From: Cheiracanthium punctorium
Lineage: Eukaryota; Arthropoda; Arachnida; Araneae; Cheiracanthiidae
Assembly (NCBI GenBank): GCA_038373885.1
Contig: JAWZYV010016978.1
Span: 992,001 to 1,056,000, forward strand
Direction of reading: 5' to 3'
DNA length: 64,000 nt
The notes under the pieces are model-generated. The model saw nothing but the letters and a program-made list of their open reading frames with translations, did not search any database and was not told the origin of the DNA. Made by a program: the position numbers and the translations under genes. Shown in pieces: positions 46,029 through 57,719 of this stretch (its first letter is position 1; every line of letters begins with the position of its first letter).

Positions 46029-46308
46029 TCTCTCTATTCTAAACAAAAGTAAAGGCCGCTGGCGCTGTCAAAGCTTGTTGGCCTATCTCCTCCTAAACCG
46101 TGGGGATTTGAGTTTCGACTAAGGTACTCACAGATTCGAAAAATTCCGAGTAACCTGATGAGCTGACTTAAATTTCGAAAATCGAATTATTTTAGAAGAT
46201 ATTAATAAAAAAACTGAAAAAATAAACAGAATGGTTGCCAGATTTGGCATAAAATCATTCATTCCTTTGCAACAAAGCATTTCCAAGTATGTAGTATCAC
46301 GTGAAATT
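46029..46308 (+). repeat. Direct repeat, unit 2 (about 280 bp)
   Basis: Second copy of 45311-45590, in the same orientation. The sequences following the two units differ, so this is not a simple tandem duplication of a 718 bp unit. LTR-like or composite-element origin is possible, but the ends are not TG...CA. Confidence 0.9.
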
Positions 46309-47258
46309 CTCAAACATGAAGTAGAAATACACCCATTTTACGCCAAAATAAAAACTATATGAAATAAGTAACTCAAAATGTGTTACACAAAGTTCACAAT
46401 TTTCAAATAGTAAGTTCGCTTAGACAACAGGAGTTTAGAATTAGCGATTATTCGTTTTTCCAAAACAGAATAACTAATATCTTGAAAAATAATTAAAATG
46501 CAGATTATTTTAAAGCCGGTTCGGTCTAGCTGGATTATTTGCTACCAGTAGAAATATTTGGCGGCGTTAACTATGCCATTATAGCAGTTACAGTACACTT
46601 TGGATATTTGCTAGCGCGACGAGATGGTATAATTCGTGGTGCTAACTACGCCATTCTGCAAACGATTATGTAAATGAAAATATGGATAACGGTTTTCCGG
46701 TAACCTTAAATGAACAGTAATTATAAGTTGTGAGCATGTGTAAATCGCCAAATAATGAAAAGTCGCCATTGGTGGCAAGCTATCCTATCTGTTCCGTAGC
46801 TTTTATTAACTTTACATGTACGCAAGTCGCCAAATAATGAAAAATCGCCATGGGTGGCAAATTCGCAAGGTGTCCAATAGGTTTTACATTATTAAAAATA
46901 CAGCTGAAACAGATGTTCTGATTTTATTATGCTTTAGATCCTAATTAATATAACTTTTGAATGGCAACATTAAATATCATTGTGTTTCTGAGGAGTGCAA
47001 ATAATTTTTCCAGCTATTATAAGTGGAGTCCGCACTCCCGGTGGAGTACAGCTCTGGACCCGTACAACACGGATTCCCATAACAAAATATCTTCCGTGTT
47101 ATGAGGGGGAGGGGATCTACTGTAGTGTGAAGTTTAAATTTTTATGTACCAATGAACCTGCAAGAACCAAGCAATGTGTAGCTCAGTAACATTCTATCTG
47201 ATCCAATCTTCGGGTTTTGTGTGTTGAAATTATGTCTTTTTTACAAATAAGCCTTTAT
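46309..47258. other. No gene; short duplicated motif
   Basis: TCGCCAAATAATGAAAA followed by TCGCCAT(T/G)GGTGGCAA occurs twice, at about 46745-46778 and 46826-46860. Nothing else is recognised. Confidence 0.5.
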
Positions 47259-47318
47259 TAGGGGCCGAATGCCTCATACGAAAAGCGAGCGTAGCGAGTC
47301 TGGGGGCCTTGGCCCCTA
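47259..47318. mobile_element. Possible 60 bp hAT-like miniature element
   Basis: TAGGGGCCGAATGC on the left faces TAGGGGCCAAGGCCCC read inward on the right. Flanks GCCTTTAT and GTCTTTAA match 6 of 8. Very short and imperfect, so uncertain. Confidence 0.4.
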
Positions 47319-47425
47319 GTCTTTAAAAAAAATCCATTCTGTAATTATATACGTAAATTGATACATCGAGGGAGTGTTTTTTTTTTCATAAAATTATTAT
47401 CTATATAGACATATAACAATATACC

Positions 47426-47700
47426 GGGTGATTCAAAATAGATGTTAAATCGATTACTTTTTAAAACGTAAGGGATCGAAACATACTTCCATCAAAATAA
47501 GTTAATTTCCGTCAAAATAAGTTAAACGGTATTTTCATTGCAAGCGGTTGAATAGAATTCGACGTTCCTCAGCACCACCTAGCGATGAGTTAGATGAACA
47601 TGGATAGCATGGAAACCTTCTCTGTGACTAAAGACTTAGGTGTACCATATTTCATGGTGATCGGTGAAACGGTTTTAGTTTTTCACCGTCATACACTCAG
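47426..47700 (+). mobile_element. Single mariner-type end, relative of 40119-41147
   Basis: CCGGGTGATTCAAAATAGAT after TA at 47424-47425, with CGTAAGGGATCGAAACATAC inside, matches the left TIR of the MITE at 40119. No right end was found, so it is truncated. Confidence 0.6.
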
Positions 47701-48773
47701 ACACACACCAAACATTTATTTATATATATATACTATATACAATGGAACCCACTTATACAACCGACAATACATACACATACACATGTGAGTGTGTGTGTGT
47801 TATAAGAAGTTTTCCCAGATTTGGTCAAATATTTTAAGTGGAAAAGTCTTAAACAAAAAAGCACTAAGCATAAATGATAAATAATATAAACATATTTCTT
47901 TTATAAAGGATAGTTGAAGTATTATATTTTGGTTTTATCGTTTCTTAAAATGAAATTTCAAAAGTACGAACAGGAGTGTCATATAAAAGCCATCCCTGGA
48001 CACGTGTGTCATATAATAACTATCCCTGACTAATCGTCTATATGAGCTAATGACACAAATGGGTTACAAATATTAAAATGAAAATAATATTCTAATGTGG
48101 CTTGCTCAAATATATGTATTTTTAAAATTCAATTTAGGAAATCTTAAAAAGCTTTGCGTTGCGAAACTCTACGGCGGTCAAAAATGGGATAAAATGCTCG
48201 TGATAGTAAAAAGGGCCCCAAAGTTAGTGCCCCTGGGCCCCATCTAAATATGGTCAGGCTTTGGACTTACCGTGCTGCCTTTTCTCTGTTTACTTATTAC
48301 TTTTTTTGTCTTCTACTCTTCTCTTTTTTCTTTCTTTTTTCCAGTTTCTTTATCATCTCCTTTGTGTGTTTTGCGTATCCCTCGTGCTGTCCTAATTTTA
48401 AATGTTACGTGTTTGTGTGTATTGTAGAGTATACCAGGATAGTATACCAGGGACGATAGCAAAGGAGACGCAAGTTAAACAGTAGAGGCTTCAGGCAAAG
48501 TGTACCCTCCCTTCTCAGATGGCATACCTCCTCAAATACAGCACTGCAATTCTGATTAAAAAGTAATTCGTATCGTAAATTTATGCGAGACGAGAATTTC
48601 CTGCGAGAAATCCCACGCGAGACAAGACTCTGTCTCGACTCGCAAAATATTTCCTTTCTCGTCTCGCGTCTCGTCTCGCAAAAATATTTCCTGTCTCGTC
48701 TTCCATTGGCAATGCGAGATTTCACTCGTCTCGCGTCCATTCCTAAGCGCGATATACCGAAGGTTACGGTATT

Positions 48774-49800
48774 ATAAAAAAAAAGAAAGAGTTTAGTGAA
48801 GATTGTGTGTGTGTTGTGTTATGGCAAGCCCACACGAGGAATATCTGCCTACAGGTGGAGTGCTTAGGTCGGAGGACATTTTAAGGGGTTCTAACGCGCA
48901 TTCACGTTACATCTGGAAACGGTGTATATAACATTTAAGCTCTTTTGCAAGGTTAATCATAATAGTTTTTATGTATGAGGCAGTGGCTTAAGAGAGACTT
49001 TTTCTTATTTACTTTAGCTTTGCAACATAGTGAAAAATCTAGCAGACCACAACAGGTCATTCAAAGACCTTTGCTACAATGCAATGATAGGCACCGAAGG
49101 GGAATCTCTATTTCGCGTTCGGGCAGAGATGGAAGCAAACAGATTAACTCTTCATTAAACAATAGTACATGCACACATAAAATTACGCTGGAAATTTTTT
49201 TTTTCCTCTTTCTTTTTGCGTTAGGCATGATTTAACATTTCATTCATTCATCCATTCATAACCATCAATGCGTTTTACTTTGTGGCCCGTATTAGCTATA
49301 GCATCTAAAGTTCTCTACGATTACATTTTAAACTGTATTTTAATAACTTATGAGCCCTTATCAAAACGGTTCTGCCTGCTTCGCCTATTCGGCAATCGAG
49401 CCCTGAATTGATGCATCTAAAATTCCTATGATGGTAAGAATTATAATCATATTTAGAATTCTCTTATCATAATCGATTACACTCCCTCTGCTTTGCTTCA
49501 GATTTGTGTTTAATTGGTATGCACCATTAATCACGGTAATGTTTCACGCTAACTGATAATAATAACTAATGAGGAGCTGCCGCTTCTATTAAAAAGACTT
49601 TTGAACTTGGTGGAAAATTAATTTTATAGTAATTCTTTGATAACAGATTACCAATTTGGAAAAACAGCAGTTATAAATTGACTCTCATGCAATATGTAAT
49701 TTATCATAAATCTTGGATTGGGAGTCATATTGCATGAAACATTCCTTAAGAACTAGACTTGATCCTTTAAGTTTTTAAAATACCGATAATTAACACAATT
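48774..49800. other. No gene; SINE-like fragment at about 48850-48940
   Basis: TAAGGGGTTCTAACGCGCATTC near 48878 aligns with TAAGGGGTCCTAACCCGCATAT at about 58279-58300, part of the SINE at 58205-58430. A (GT)n tract is near 48804-48817. Remaining sequence has no recognised feature. Confidence 0.45.
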
Positions 49801-49807
49801 CTGAAAA

Positions 49808-50706
49808 TAGGAATGCCGGATCCGCGCATCCGTATCCGCAGAGCTCCCTAAGAAAACAAAAATCCGCACTCGTATCCATGCTTTGCTTTTTTTTATTTTT
49901 GATCATAGGTTAAATGTACCCAGTTCATAGGCTATTTTTCGGTAGTCAGTAACTTTCTAGACATATTAGTTTGCTGTTCCACGGAGTGTTTCCTGGTAGC
50001 TCTTTGGAAAAACATGATTGTCACAATCCCTCTGCCAGGGTCCAGGAATTTGATAATTACGAAAATACTGGTAGATCTCAACTACTCGCTTTATGGCTAA
50101 AGGAGATGTTATGCCATCACCTAGAAGGTTTAACCAATGAGCACAACATCCATAACCTACTGTAATTGAATATCCATTCTGATTTTCTAATTTATCATTT
50201 TTTTCATTATTTTTGCGTGAATGGTTGTTTTTTTTATGCTTCAAACGCTTCAGCATCCACAATACATGAAACAGCATTTAACCAAATAAGTGAAGTTTTT
50301 GAGGGATCATTGTAGATATAACTCTATTAACTTTGATAAAAACTCCTATTTTCCATCCAAACAGCTCCTTTCCGCTATTTGCGTGAGGGGGGGGGGGAGG
50401 GTGTAATTGAGTCATGAAGCATGGATAAAATCTATAAATACAGAAAAAACACTCAAAATACTGGTGTTAAACGATACAATAAATAAAAACCTTGTACATC
50501 ATTTTATGTGTGTTTTTTATATAAAAAAAATTATTTGTTTTAAAATCTTTAAATGCTTCACTGTCAGCAATTGTAAATGGAATATTGCAAGCATAAAATA
50601 ATTTAGATACTAACAAGTCAATTTCATCTTTGCCTTGAATGCTTGCTTTTGAAGCAAGTCTTTCTATATTGCCATATGAATGTTGTACTTTAATGAGGTG
50701 ACTCAT
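49808..50706 (-). pseudogene. hAT transposase relic (BED/DUF659 type)
   Basis: Minus-strand fragments in the right order for a hAT transposase. LLVSKLFYACNIPFTIADSE (within 50706-50467) fits the conserved segment before the catalytic domain. GYGCCAHWLNLLGDGITSP and VEIYQYFRNYQIPG (within about 50180-50020) fit the CXXH-like and helical part of the RNase H-like fold. The two are in different frames with stops between them, so the gene is dead. Beyond its 3' side, CGGATCCGCGCATCCGTATC at about 49819 resembles a hAT end beginning GGGATGCCGG. The other terminal repeat was not found. Confidence 0.72.
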
Positions 50707-52040
50707 CTACAATTTTTGCATCAATATAACTTGTGTCCTTAGTTAGGTATGCTAGTCTGGTTGAAGAAAGCATATTCATTTACTGATCTGCGGATTGCTT
50801 GACATATTTTGAAATATGTACTTTCATTCTGGCTGCTGTCCACATTTTTTATATTTGGCGCAAGGGAAAAAATAAATCTACCAACAGTTATTTCTCCAAA
50901 GAATATCAAAACGAATCTCATTTTCTAATCAACTTTGAACACTTTTAATAGTTTGTACTTTGTGCTCCAAGTTTAATGATCAAAACTTAACAAACTATCA
51001 GAGTATCAGAGTTGATCTTAATCAAAGTTAAACCACTATCACAACTGGATATTTTAGCTGCAGTTACAACAGATGAAGATTATTAAGGAAATATTTTGTT
51101 TTATTTTGTTTTACTCCATAGAACATCATAGTATATCAAGATGCCATAAATTGTAATTTATAATCAAAGATATATGATAATTAAAATAAAAAGTATACTT
51201 GATAAATTTTTTAAAAATGTTTTTTAAATATTATAATAATTTATCATTCAACAGTTTAAGAGATGGAAATTAGGTGTTTAAAATCAGACTATTTTTCAGC
51301 CCTTTCATTTCAAATATTAATTCGGCATTTCATAAAAATATTTTTTATTATTACTTTTTAAAAATTCTATGAATTATCTTTAGAAAAATAATTAAAAACT
51401 TGAATTTTCAGTAAGCTTTTTATTATTTTTTTTTCTTTTTTTTTTTTACTGTAGTAGTAAAGACGAAAACATTTAAAAACGGAGTTTTATTTATTACTAT
51501 TAGTGTCCCAAAAGTAAATATAATTCTAATAATATAGTCTTAAAACTTTTTGTAATGAGAATATTAAAAAATGTATATCATTTGGTCTAATTTCAATTCA
51601 AAAAATATAATATTTGAATTTTCAAAACTATTAAAGCGATATAGCATAGACAATTGTATAAAATATAAATAAACAAGCTGCTGTCATTAACTTTTAAGAG
51701 AACTTTTGTTTTTTAAGAAATTTTATATTTAAAATAATGATTTCGATAATCTGCGTTAGTTGTTAATTACGTTACGAATCGAAAATATTAATTTACCCCA
51801 AGATAAATAAACATTCGTCTAAAAATTGCCGACCCCTGCCAGTTTTGAGAATTCGCAATGCTCCCATTGCAATCACAGGACCACACTCACAGCACCTTCG
51901 TAACTAGTAAAATGAGTTAGTTATCTGAAGGTGATAAACACGGCTGTACGCTTGATGTTTTTCAAGATTTGCTGTTGCTGTAGTCGTCGTCTAAAAGCAA
52001 ATGCATATTGAATATATTTGAATATATTTTGAATATTGAA
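50707..52040. other. No gene recognised
   Basis: AT-rich stretch. A 60-codon minus frame (50739-50921) could belong to the 5' part of the hAT relic but shows no motif. Confidence 0.4.
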
Positions 52041-52202
52041 ATGCCCACAGAATACACAACTAAAAGTGCGTCGAATAAACGCAGAATTTTTACTTTCTGT
52101 CCACCTAAGAAACCCAGAAGGACAAAATATGTATGCAGCTACTGCAACAAGTCTGTTTGTGGCGAGCACACTTTTAATGTCTGCCAAGAGTGTAAACAAT
52201 AA
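52041..52202 (+). pseudogene. piggyBac transposase, C-terminal cysteine-rich domain fragment
   Basis: From the ATG at 52041 to TAA, 53 codons. The frame ends FCPPKKPRRTKYVCSYC, followed by a CGEHTFNVCQEC stretch. The C-X2-C and C-X2-H/C spacing with an ICREH-like CGEHT motif is that of the PHD-like zinc-binding domain at the very C-terminus of piggyBac transposases, which binds the element's end. The catalytic DDD part is not found upstream, so this is an orphan tail. It may be the coding relative of the CCCTTT/TTAA MITEs in this window, which is an inference. A stretch without a recognised right end follows. Confidence 0.75.
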
Positions 52203-52648
52203 TTTTTACCATTTTTCTAATTTTTAATTGAAATATTATAATGCTTTTTTAAGTTAAGCTAATTGTTTGAAATAAATAGAGGAAATATGAAAATATACTT
52301 GTTTTTAATTCGTAGTCTTTGAGTCGAATGATTAGTTACGGAGTAACACTGATTTAATTTTAGTTATCTAAAGTTTAAATTATGGTTTCAGTTTAACAGA
52401 AGGAACTGAATACCTTACTTAGGATTTCTTTTACAAGAACTATTCTATTTATAATTTACCTCGCAGTATTTTAATCAATTGACCTTTAAGATATCCGCAT
52501 TGTAATATTAGCATTAAAACTTTTAGCAAAATATTACAGCATCCCATATTGTTGTTATATTATTCTAATAAACCTTTGAATATTCTGGTTTTATTAATAT
52601 ATCGATATTTTTCATCCTAATATAGCTTGCTGTAATTATGGTATTACT
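52203..52648. other. No gene recognised
   Basis: AT-rich. Probably contains the 3' end of the piggyBac fragment, but I see no CCCTTT...TTAA end. Confidence 0.4.
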
Positions 52649-52824
52649 TAGGGATGGACGCGAGACGACTTTTTTGCGAGACGAGACAGAGATTTACAGC
52701 TTTTTTGCGAGACGAGACACACATTCTTAACATTACGGTATAGGGATTTTTGCGAGACGAGACAGGCTTTTATGCTATTTTGCGAGACGCGAGACGCTTA
52801 TTTTTCGTCTCGCGTCCATCCCTA
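52649..52824. mobile_element. hAT MITE of the GCGAGACGAGAC family
   Basis: 176 bp with ends TAGGGATGGACGCGAGACG on both sides and a perfect 8 bp duplication GTATTACT (52641-52648 and 52825-52832). Three internal TTTTTTGCGAGACGAGACA-like repeats. It shares its ends with the 4.8 kb element at 43981-48745. Confidence 0.95.
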
Positions 52825-52854
52825 GTATTACTGATCTTTAAGTAATAAGACAGC

Positions 52855-53037
52855 CAGTGGCGTACGCAGACTTTCTTCAAGGGGGGGGGGGGGGTTATAG
52901 ACATAATTTTGTGTTAAAATGTGTAATATTTAAGCTAAAAATTATGGGCATTTTGTTTTAAAAAAATTTGACAAGGGGGGGGGGGGGGGTTGAAGCCCAA
53001 AACCCCGTCCTCCCCCCCACACTTCTATACGCCACTG
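52855..53037. mobile_element. hAT MITE, CAGTGGCGTA family
   Basis: 183 bp. Ends are CAGTGGCGTACGCAG and, read inward on the right, CAGTGGCGTATAGAAG. Flanks AAGACAGC and ATGACAGT match 6 of 8. Two runs of 12-14 G lie inside. Confidence 0.8.
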
Positions 53038-53045
53038 ATGACAGT

Positions 53046-54020
53046 GGTTGTGGTTTTCTCTAAACGGGCTTGCGTTTCTTGTAAAACTTCCCATACATAT
53101 GAACACTAATATACTTTGAAATAGTTATTGAATATTTTGAAGGTTCTCTCAAGTGAAATGCTGCTAAAAACATTGCTAAGAGCGAAAGGCTGTTATCTGC
53201 TCACCTGACAAATGCGAGCATGAAAATTTAAGCAAATAAATTACACATAATTAAAGTATAAGATAATTTTAGTGTAATAAACATGCAAAAGGAGCCATGA
53301 ATGTTATTTTCTGAAAAGGTTTAACACGACTAAAGCACCATCACACTTTACAAATGTGTAATTTATTTGCTTCAAAATTTGCTATTTTTAATACCTTAAC
53401 ATTTACTATTTTTGAGCAAAATAAATGTAAATTATATTATACATATAAATTTACATTTTAAATACAACTTTGGAAAAATTATCACGTTAATTGATGTACG
53501 ACCCTTTAACTCTTTAAAATAACACATTTCTATTATAATAAAATCAAATTCTGAACATAAAATTTGAAATTTTGCACAGCCGTTTAAAATTATTTTCTAT
53601 AGCTATTTCCGTCGAAATTTGGCTAGGCCGCTATTCCTTTTCAGTATTAGTTTAATACTGCATAATTAATATCAATATTTTATTTAAAAAATATAATAAC
53701 ATTAAAGCATGTCTGGGCCTTTTAATTCGAATAGTACGAATAAATATGAGCTTCGTAAAATCCATAGTAAATGAGATATGAATTAAAGTAAAGAAATATA
53801 TTTTAACACAGGGCAGGGAAATATTGGAAGCTTATAATTCATTCCTATTTGGCTCAAATGTATTGAAAATTGGTAACCGGGGGTTAAAAATGGGGTAATT
53901 TTTTTAAATATGAAGTAAAAATTGGGTGTTGTCATCGGAAAAATAAAGTTGATCCTTATTTAAATAGGAAGATGGGATGCAAATTTTATGTATAGTAAAT
54001 TAAGTGTACGTACGTTATTC
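53046..54020. other. No gene recognised
   Basis: AT-rich sequence without motif. Confidence 0.45.
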
Positions 54021-54024
54021 TTAA

Positions 54025-54479
54025 CCCTTTATCGGGCGAGTTTATGTACAGAGAGTCGAAGTACTTGGGATTTTGCTCGTCCATTTTTTAGGATTAATTC
54101 ATATATTTTCCCTCTAGTGTAAAATCCCACGTGAAAATTGGAGAAAAAAATATTAAACAAGCATGGAAATTTTACAGGAGAATACATTAATTATTCACAA
54201 AATCAAAGTCGGAAAACTACCTGCTGCTTGTATACGGAATTAAACGCAAAAATATATAATTAAATGCAATGATTCTTGTGCTCAATTTTCGAGTAATTAT
54301 TCGAGCTTTCTTTAAAATTGTGAATGAAAGAAAAGTTCATAAGCCAAATATAATTTAGAATCTAGATGTATGGAAAAAATATACATCCAATATAACTGAA
54401 CAAAAATCAGAAAATTCACTAATGATAATGGATTTCTGTGTTTAATTGACCGTAGGTAGTACCACGGCCTTATAAAAGG
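54025..54479. mobile_element. Possible piggyBac-type element
   Basis: 455 bp between TTAA (54021-54024 and 54480-54483). Ends are CCCTTTATCGGGCG and, read inward, CCTTTTATAAGGCCG. A second CGGCCGGATAAAAG motif just outside at 54525 may be another end. TIR similarity is short. Confidence 0.45.
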
Positions 54480-54483
54480 TTAA

Positions 54484-57000
54484 ACGACTGGTATATGTAT
54501 GTAACTTAGTTGTATTAAGAACGACGGCCGGATAAAAGAAATGAAATTAAAGTAGGCCTTTTTCCGGAACTTACATTTATAAACTTTAAAGTTTTTACTT
54601 TATAAAATTTAGTTAAAATTAATTATAAATGCAATCGAAAGTAAAAATCTTTCAATTTTATCTAAAAACAATTTATGCCCCTGTATAAACCTGAACATTT
54701 TTAAATTTCGTTCAAGTTAAAAATAATTATAAAAGCAACTTAAGTAAAAATTTATTTAAAGTGTTTAAGATATTTAAAGAAAATAAACTCTACTTATTCA
54801 GTTTACTTACTTAAAAATGCATTATTTTTTAATTCAGTATTTTTTGAAAAAGTTACTACCGTCGTTAAAATGTGCGGGGGGTGGGGTAGTGATTTAAATG
54901 CACAACAATAAATAATGATAATTAAAATTTACAGAGATTCTTTAAACTTAGTAGGGTATATGCAACTTCATACTTTGTCGCTGGTATTAATTTTCACTCA
55001 GCTGTTTCAAATGTGTGTCCCATATATTTATGCAACAACCATGTTTCTCTCTCTCTCTTTTCACAATGACAAAACATTTTTTCAAATGCTGTGTAATAAT
55101 TCCTCAAAAAATATGTAACAACTTTTTACTATATATATTACCTTATAAAAGTGAAAGAATCATGATTTTTTATTAAAAATAAAAAAAATATGGATTTTTA
55201 AATCAATTTTTTAAATAAATAAAACCTTATTTAAATCAAATTAAAATGTATTATTAATTTTTTCAGTTAAAACGAAAAAAACATAATTGCTGATTCTAAA
55301 TAATAGGGTTTTTTTCCATTACTACTTCATACTATTTTATTAATATTTTTAATTACTTCCTCTTTATTATTATAATGAAGAATGTCTTACGATCTTTTAC
55401 ATTTAATAACAATAGAAATTTCTGAAATTCTATAGTCAACTCTAATGTAACAATAATAATATAGTTTGATATTCTCAGAAATTTACATATATGTGGCAGG
55501 GGAAGATGTATATTTTGCATGAATTAAGAAATACATAAATATCAAAGGTCAGAAATCGATACACAAATCAACATATCATTTCACAATCAATATTATACAC
55601 AATTTAAGGCAATTCAAATAATTAAAAATATGTTTTAAATTTTTAATATTAAAAAACTTCAAATTTATGATTTTTTTAACAAACAAATTACGTCAGTGAC
55701 TCGAAATCTACCAGAAGAAAAATATTTTTTTTTAAATTATTTAAAATGCCTCTCACAGACAACTAAAACCTTTATGGAGGTTATGAAACATTCAGAAAAT
55801 GACCTTTATAAAAGAATGCGCTCAGCGGAAAACAATGTACAGAAGAACTTTGATTATCTAAGTTAAATGGGACAGGACCATTTAAGGATCATCCAGAATG
55901 CTTCCAATTTTGAGATGACGCACAATAATGACGTATGCTAAGAAAAACTATAGCAAAAGAAGAACAAGAATAAATTAATATACCTTTAGCATATTACATA
56001 GTTACCTGATTTTTAATTTTGAAATGTTTTTCACTGGCAAATGCGTAATCATTTTACAAAGTTATGAAGTTGAGTTTGGTTTTTCGCAGCTTTGGTCTTT
56101 GGCAGCCCTGTCAGAGGAGTTCTTTTAACAGCGTTAATCCAGAAGAGGGGGGGGGGGGATTAAAAAAATTACGAAAAAAAATTTCCGTTTAACAGAGATT
56201 TTGGATAAAAGAGGTAAAAAATAAGAAAATTGCTTAAAAACGAATTTTGATTAACAGATTTCGGATAAAAGAGGAAATAAATTAAGAAAAATGCTTAAAA
56301 AGAAATTTTGGATAATCGACGTTATCCATTTATATAGATCTTACAAGGATATTTATAGCTATTTTTTACAGAGGTTGAACAAAATAAATAAATAAAACAA
56401 AAAACTGTCGTGGATGAAGCTCCATGGACAGCTCCATAAACATTTTAGTGTTTTTTTCAGCGATAACGTGCAAAAAATATGGGCCACATAGAAGCACTCA
56501 CGACGGAAAGCAATGATGGTCAGAAAAGGTGATTAACAGTCCTCAATACTTTGCAACAATGGGAGTGACCATGTTAACCACATGCGTGGCAAGCAGTCAC
56601 TAATGAAATCACGTTAGAAAGTGTTGTATAATTCATTTTTCTCGTTCAGATAAAGCGACTAGATGGCTACGAGATTCGTTCACTAAATCGTCGAGTTGTC
56701 ACGTAAAGTATGAGCTCTGGTGTACTCTAGTCAATTCTAGGAAAGTTTTAGGAATTAACTAATTTTTTTATAAGAAATTTAATAAATGGCAATTTGAAAT
56801 GGTTCGATTCAATATGGTTTTGTAATGATCATTATGGGTCAAAATTACGTTAAACGGGCAATTACTAATAATCTGTAGATTAGTTAGGTGTACACACACA
56901 CACGCAGACAAAAGGTAAGCCCTAAATATCTATAACGAGATTTGAGAAGGGAGCAAAACTCATTTTAACTGGAAGATACAGCTCGTTGTGGAGGCAATTA
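54484..57000. other. No gene; imperfect tandem repeat near 56170-56330
   Basis: Between 56170 and 56330 a roughly 60-70 bp unit with GGATAAAAGAGGNAANAAA and GCTTAAAAA parts occurs twice and begins a third time. A G run lies at 56149-56158. The 67-codon frame at 54915-55118 has no recognised motif. Confidence 0.5.
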
Positions 57001-57540
57001 CAACGGGCGCTAGAAGAACATTTCATAAAACATGTCTACACTCAATATATTTAATCTTCGTCCGCCTCTTAAAATAAATAACTTTATATTCAGTTTTAAC
57101 TATACACCAAAATCGGAATTGCACTTTCTTCTAAAAACGTGCGAAAATGTTTCGCATTCGAAAGATTTCGGTTCGCTGGAAACATCCCCTCTTATATCAA
57201 CGTTTCATGCAGACGAATTTTTGTGTGTGTGGAAAAAAAAAAATGCGTATTCTAATTTTGTCACGCTATGAATCACTTTTTCACTCTCGGAAATAAAACG
57301 AAGTGGAAAATAGCGAAAAATCGCTTTACAATGAGGGAACCGGTGGGTTTTCAGATTTTTAAAATAGCGCATATTCTTTTCTATATTTTTATACATAATT
57401 ATGAAAATTTCAAGCGGATCGTACAAAAGGTGTAGATGTTATTACGCTTTTTGTGTTCAACTTTTTAATGTTTTTGAAGTAACGGCGCGAAAAGTTTCAT
57501 CTTGGAGTATTGCCTGGAATTGTTAGAAAGTCAGTGAGTC
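57001..57540 (-). repeat. Inverted copy of the repeat found at 45600-45910
   Basis: Read on the minus strand, ACGATCCGCTTGAAATTTTC (about 57423-57404) then GCGATTTTTCGCTATTTTCC and TTTATTTCCGAGAGTGAAAA match in the same order the segments at about 45637, 45734 and 45760. It is therefore a dispersed family of at least 300 bp. The small frames at 57032-57271 and 57205-57426 are within it. No transposase or polymerase motif. Confidence 0.75.
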
Positions 57541-57544
57541 AAGG

Positions 57545-57711
57545 CAGGGACGTACCCAGAAGAAAATTTCGGAGGGGGTCCAAACGGTGAAAAAGGCAGA
57601 ATTTTTCACAAAAAGACATTATTGTTTACAAAAAACTTCAATTTTGTTTACAAAAACTGCAATTATGGGGGGATCCGGGTCCCCTGGACCACCCCCCTGG
57701 GAACGTCCTAG
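57545..57711. mobile_element. hAT MITE, CAGGGACGTACCC family
   Basis: 167 bp. Ends are CAGGGACGTACCCAG and, read inward, CTAGGACGTTCCCAGG. Flanks AGTCAAGG (57537-57544) and AGTCAGGG (57712-57719) match 7 of 8. Confidence 0.82.
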
Positions 57712-57719
57712 AGTCAGGG

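Larger units (their letters stand above)
43981..48745. mobile_element. hAT element of the GCGAGACGAGAC family with perfect 8 bp duplication
   Basis: 4765 bp. Ends are TACGGATGGACGCGAGACGA and, read inward on the right, TAGGAATGGACGCGAGACGA. Flanks AGCGCGAT (43973-43980 and 48746-48753) are identical. Subterminal regions at 43990-44100 and 48580-48740 are packed with GCGAGACGAGAC and TCGTCTCGC motifs. A 176 bp relative with the same ends is at 52649-52824. No transposase frame was recognised. The interior contains a 280 bp direct repeat and several smaller element ends. Confidence 0.88.
43137..48773. mobile_element. Outer TA-flanked element with CG-rich ends, enlarged by nested insertions
   Basis: The left end CCCTCGTTACATCGCGCC after TA and the right end read inward CCGTAACCTTCGGTATATCG after TA share ATCGCGC/GATATATCGCGC subterminal motifs. 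These also occur at about 43930-43950. This looks like a short TA-targeting element opened by a mariner MITE (43251-43653) and a 4.8 kb hAT element (43981-48745). The TIR match is approximate, so the outer boundary is tentative. Confidence 0.45.

Noticed and set aside
45311..46308. LTR retrotransposon with 280 bp LTRs
   Set aside because: Repeat ends are not TG...CA, no polypurine tract or primer-binding site, and only about 440 bp between the copies.
51921..52199. 92-codon minus frame
   Set aside because: Antisense shadow of the piggyBac tail at 52041-52202.
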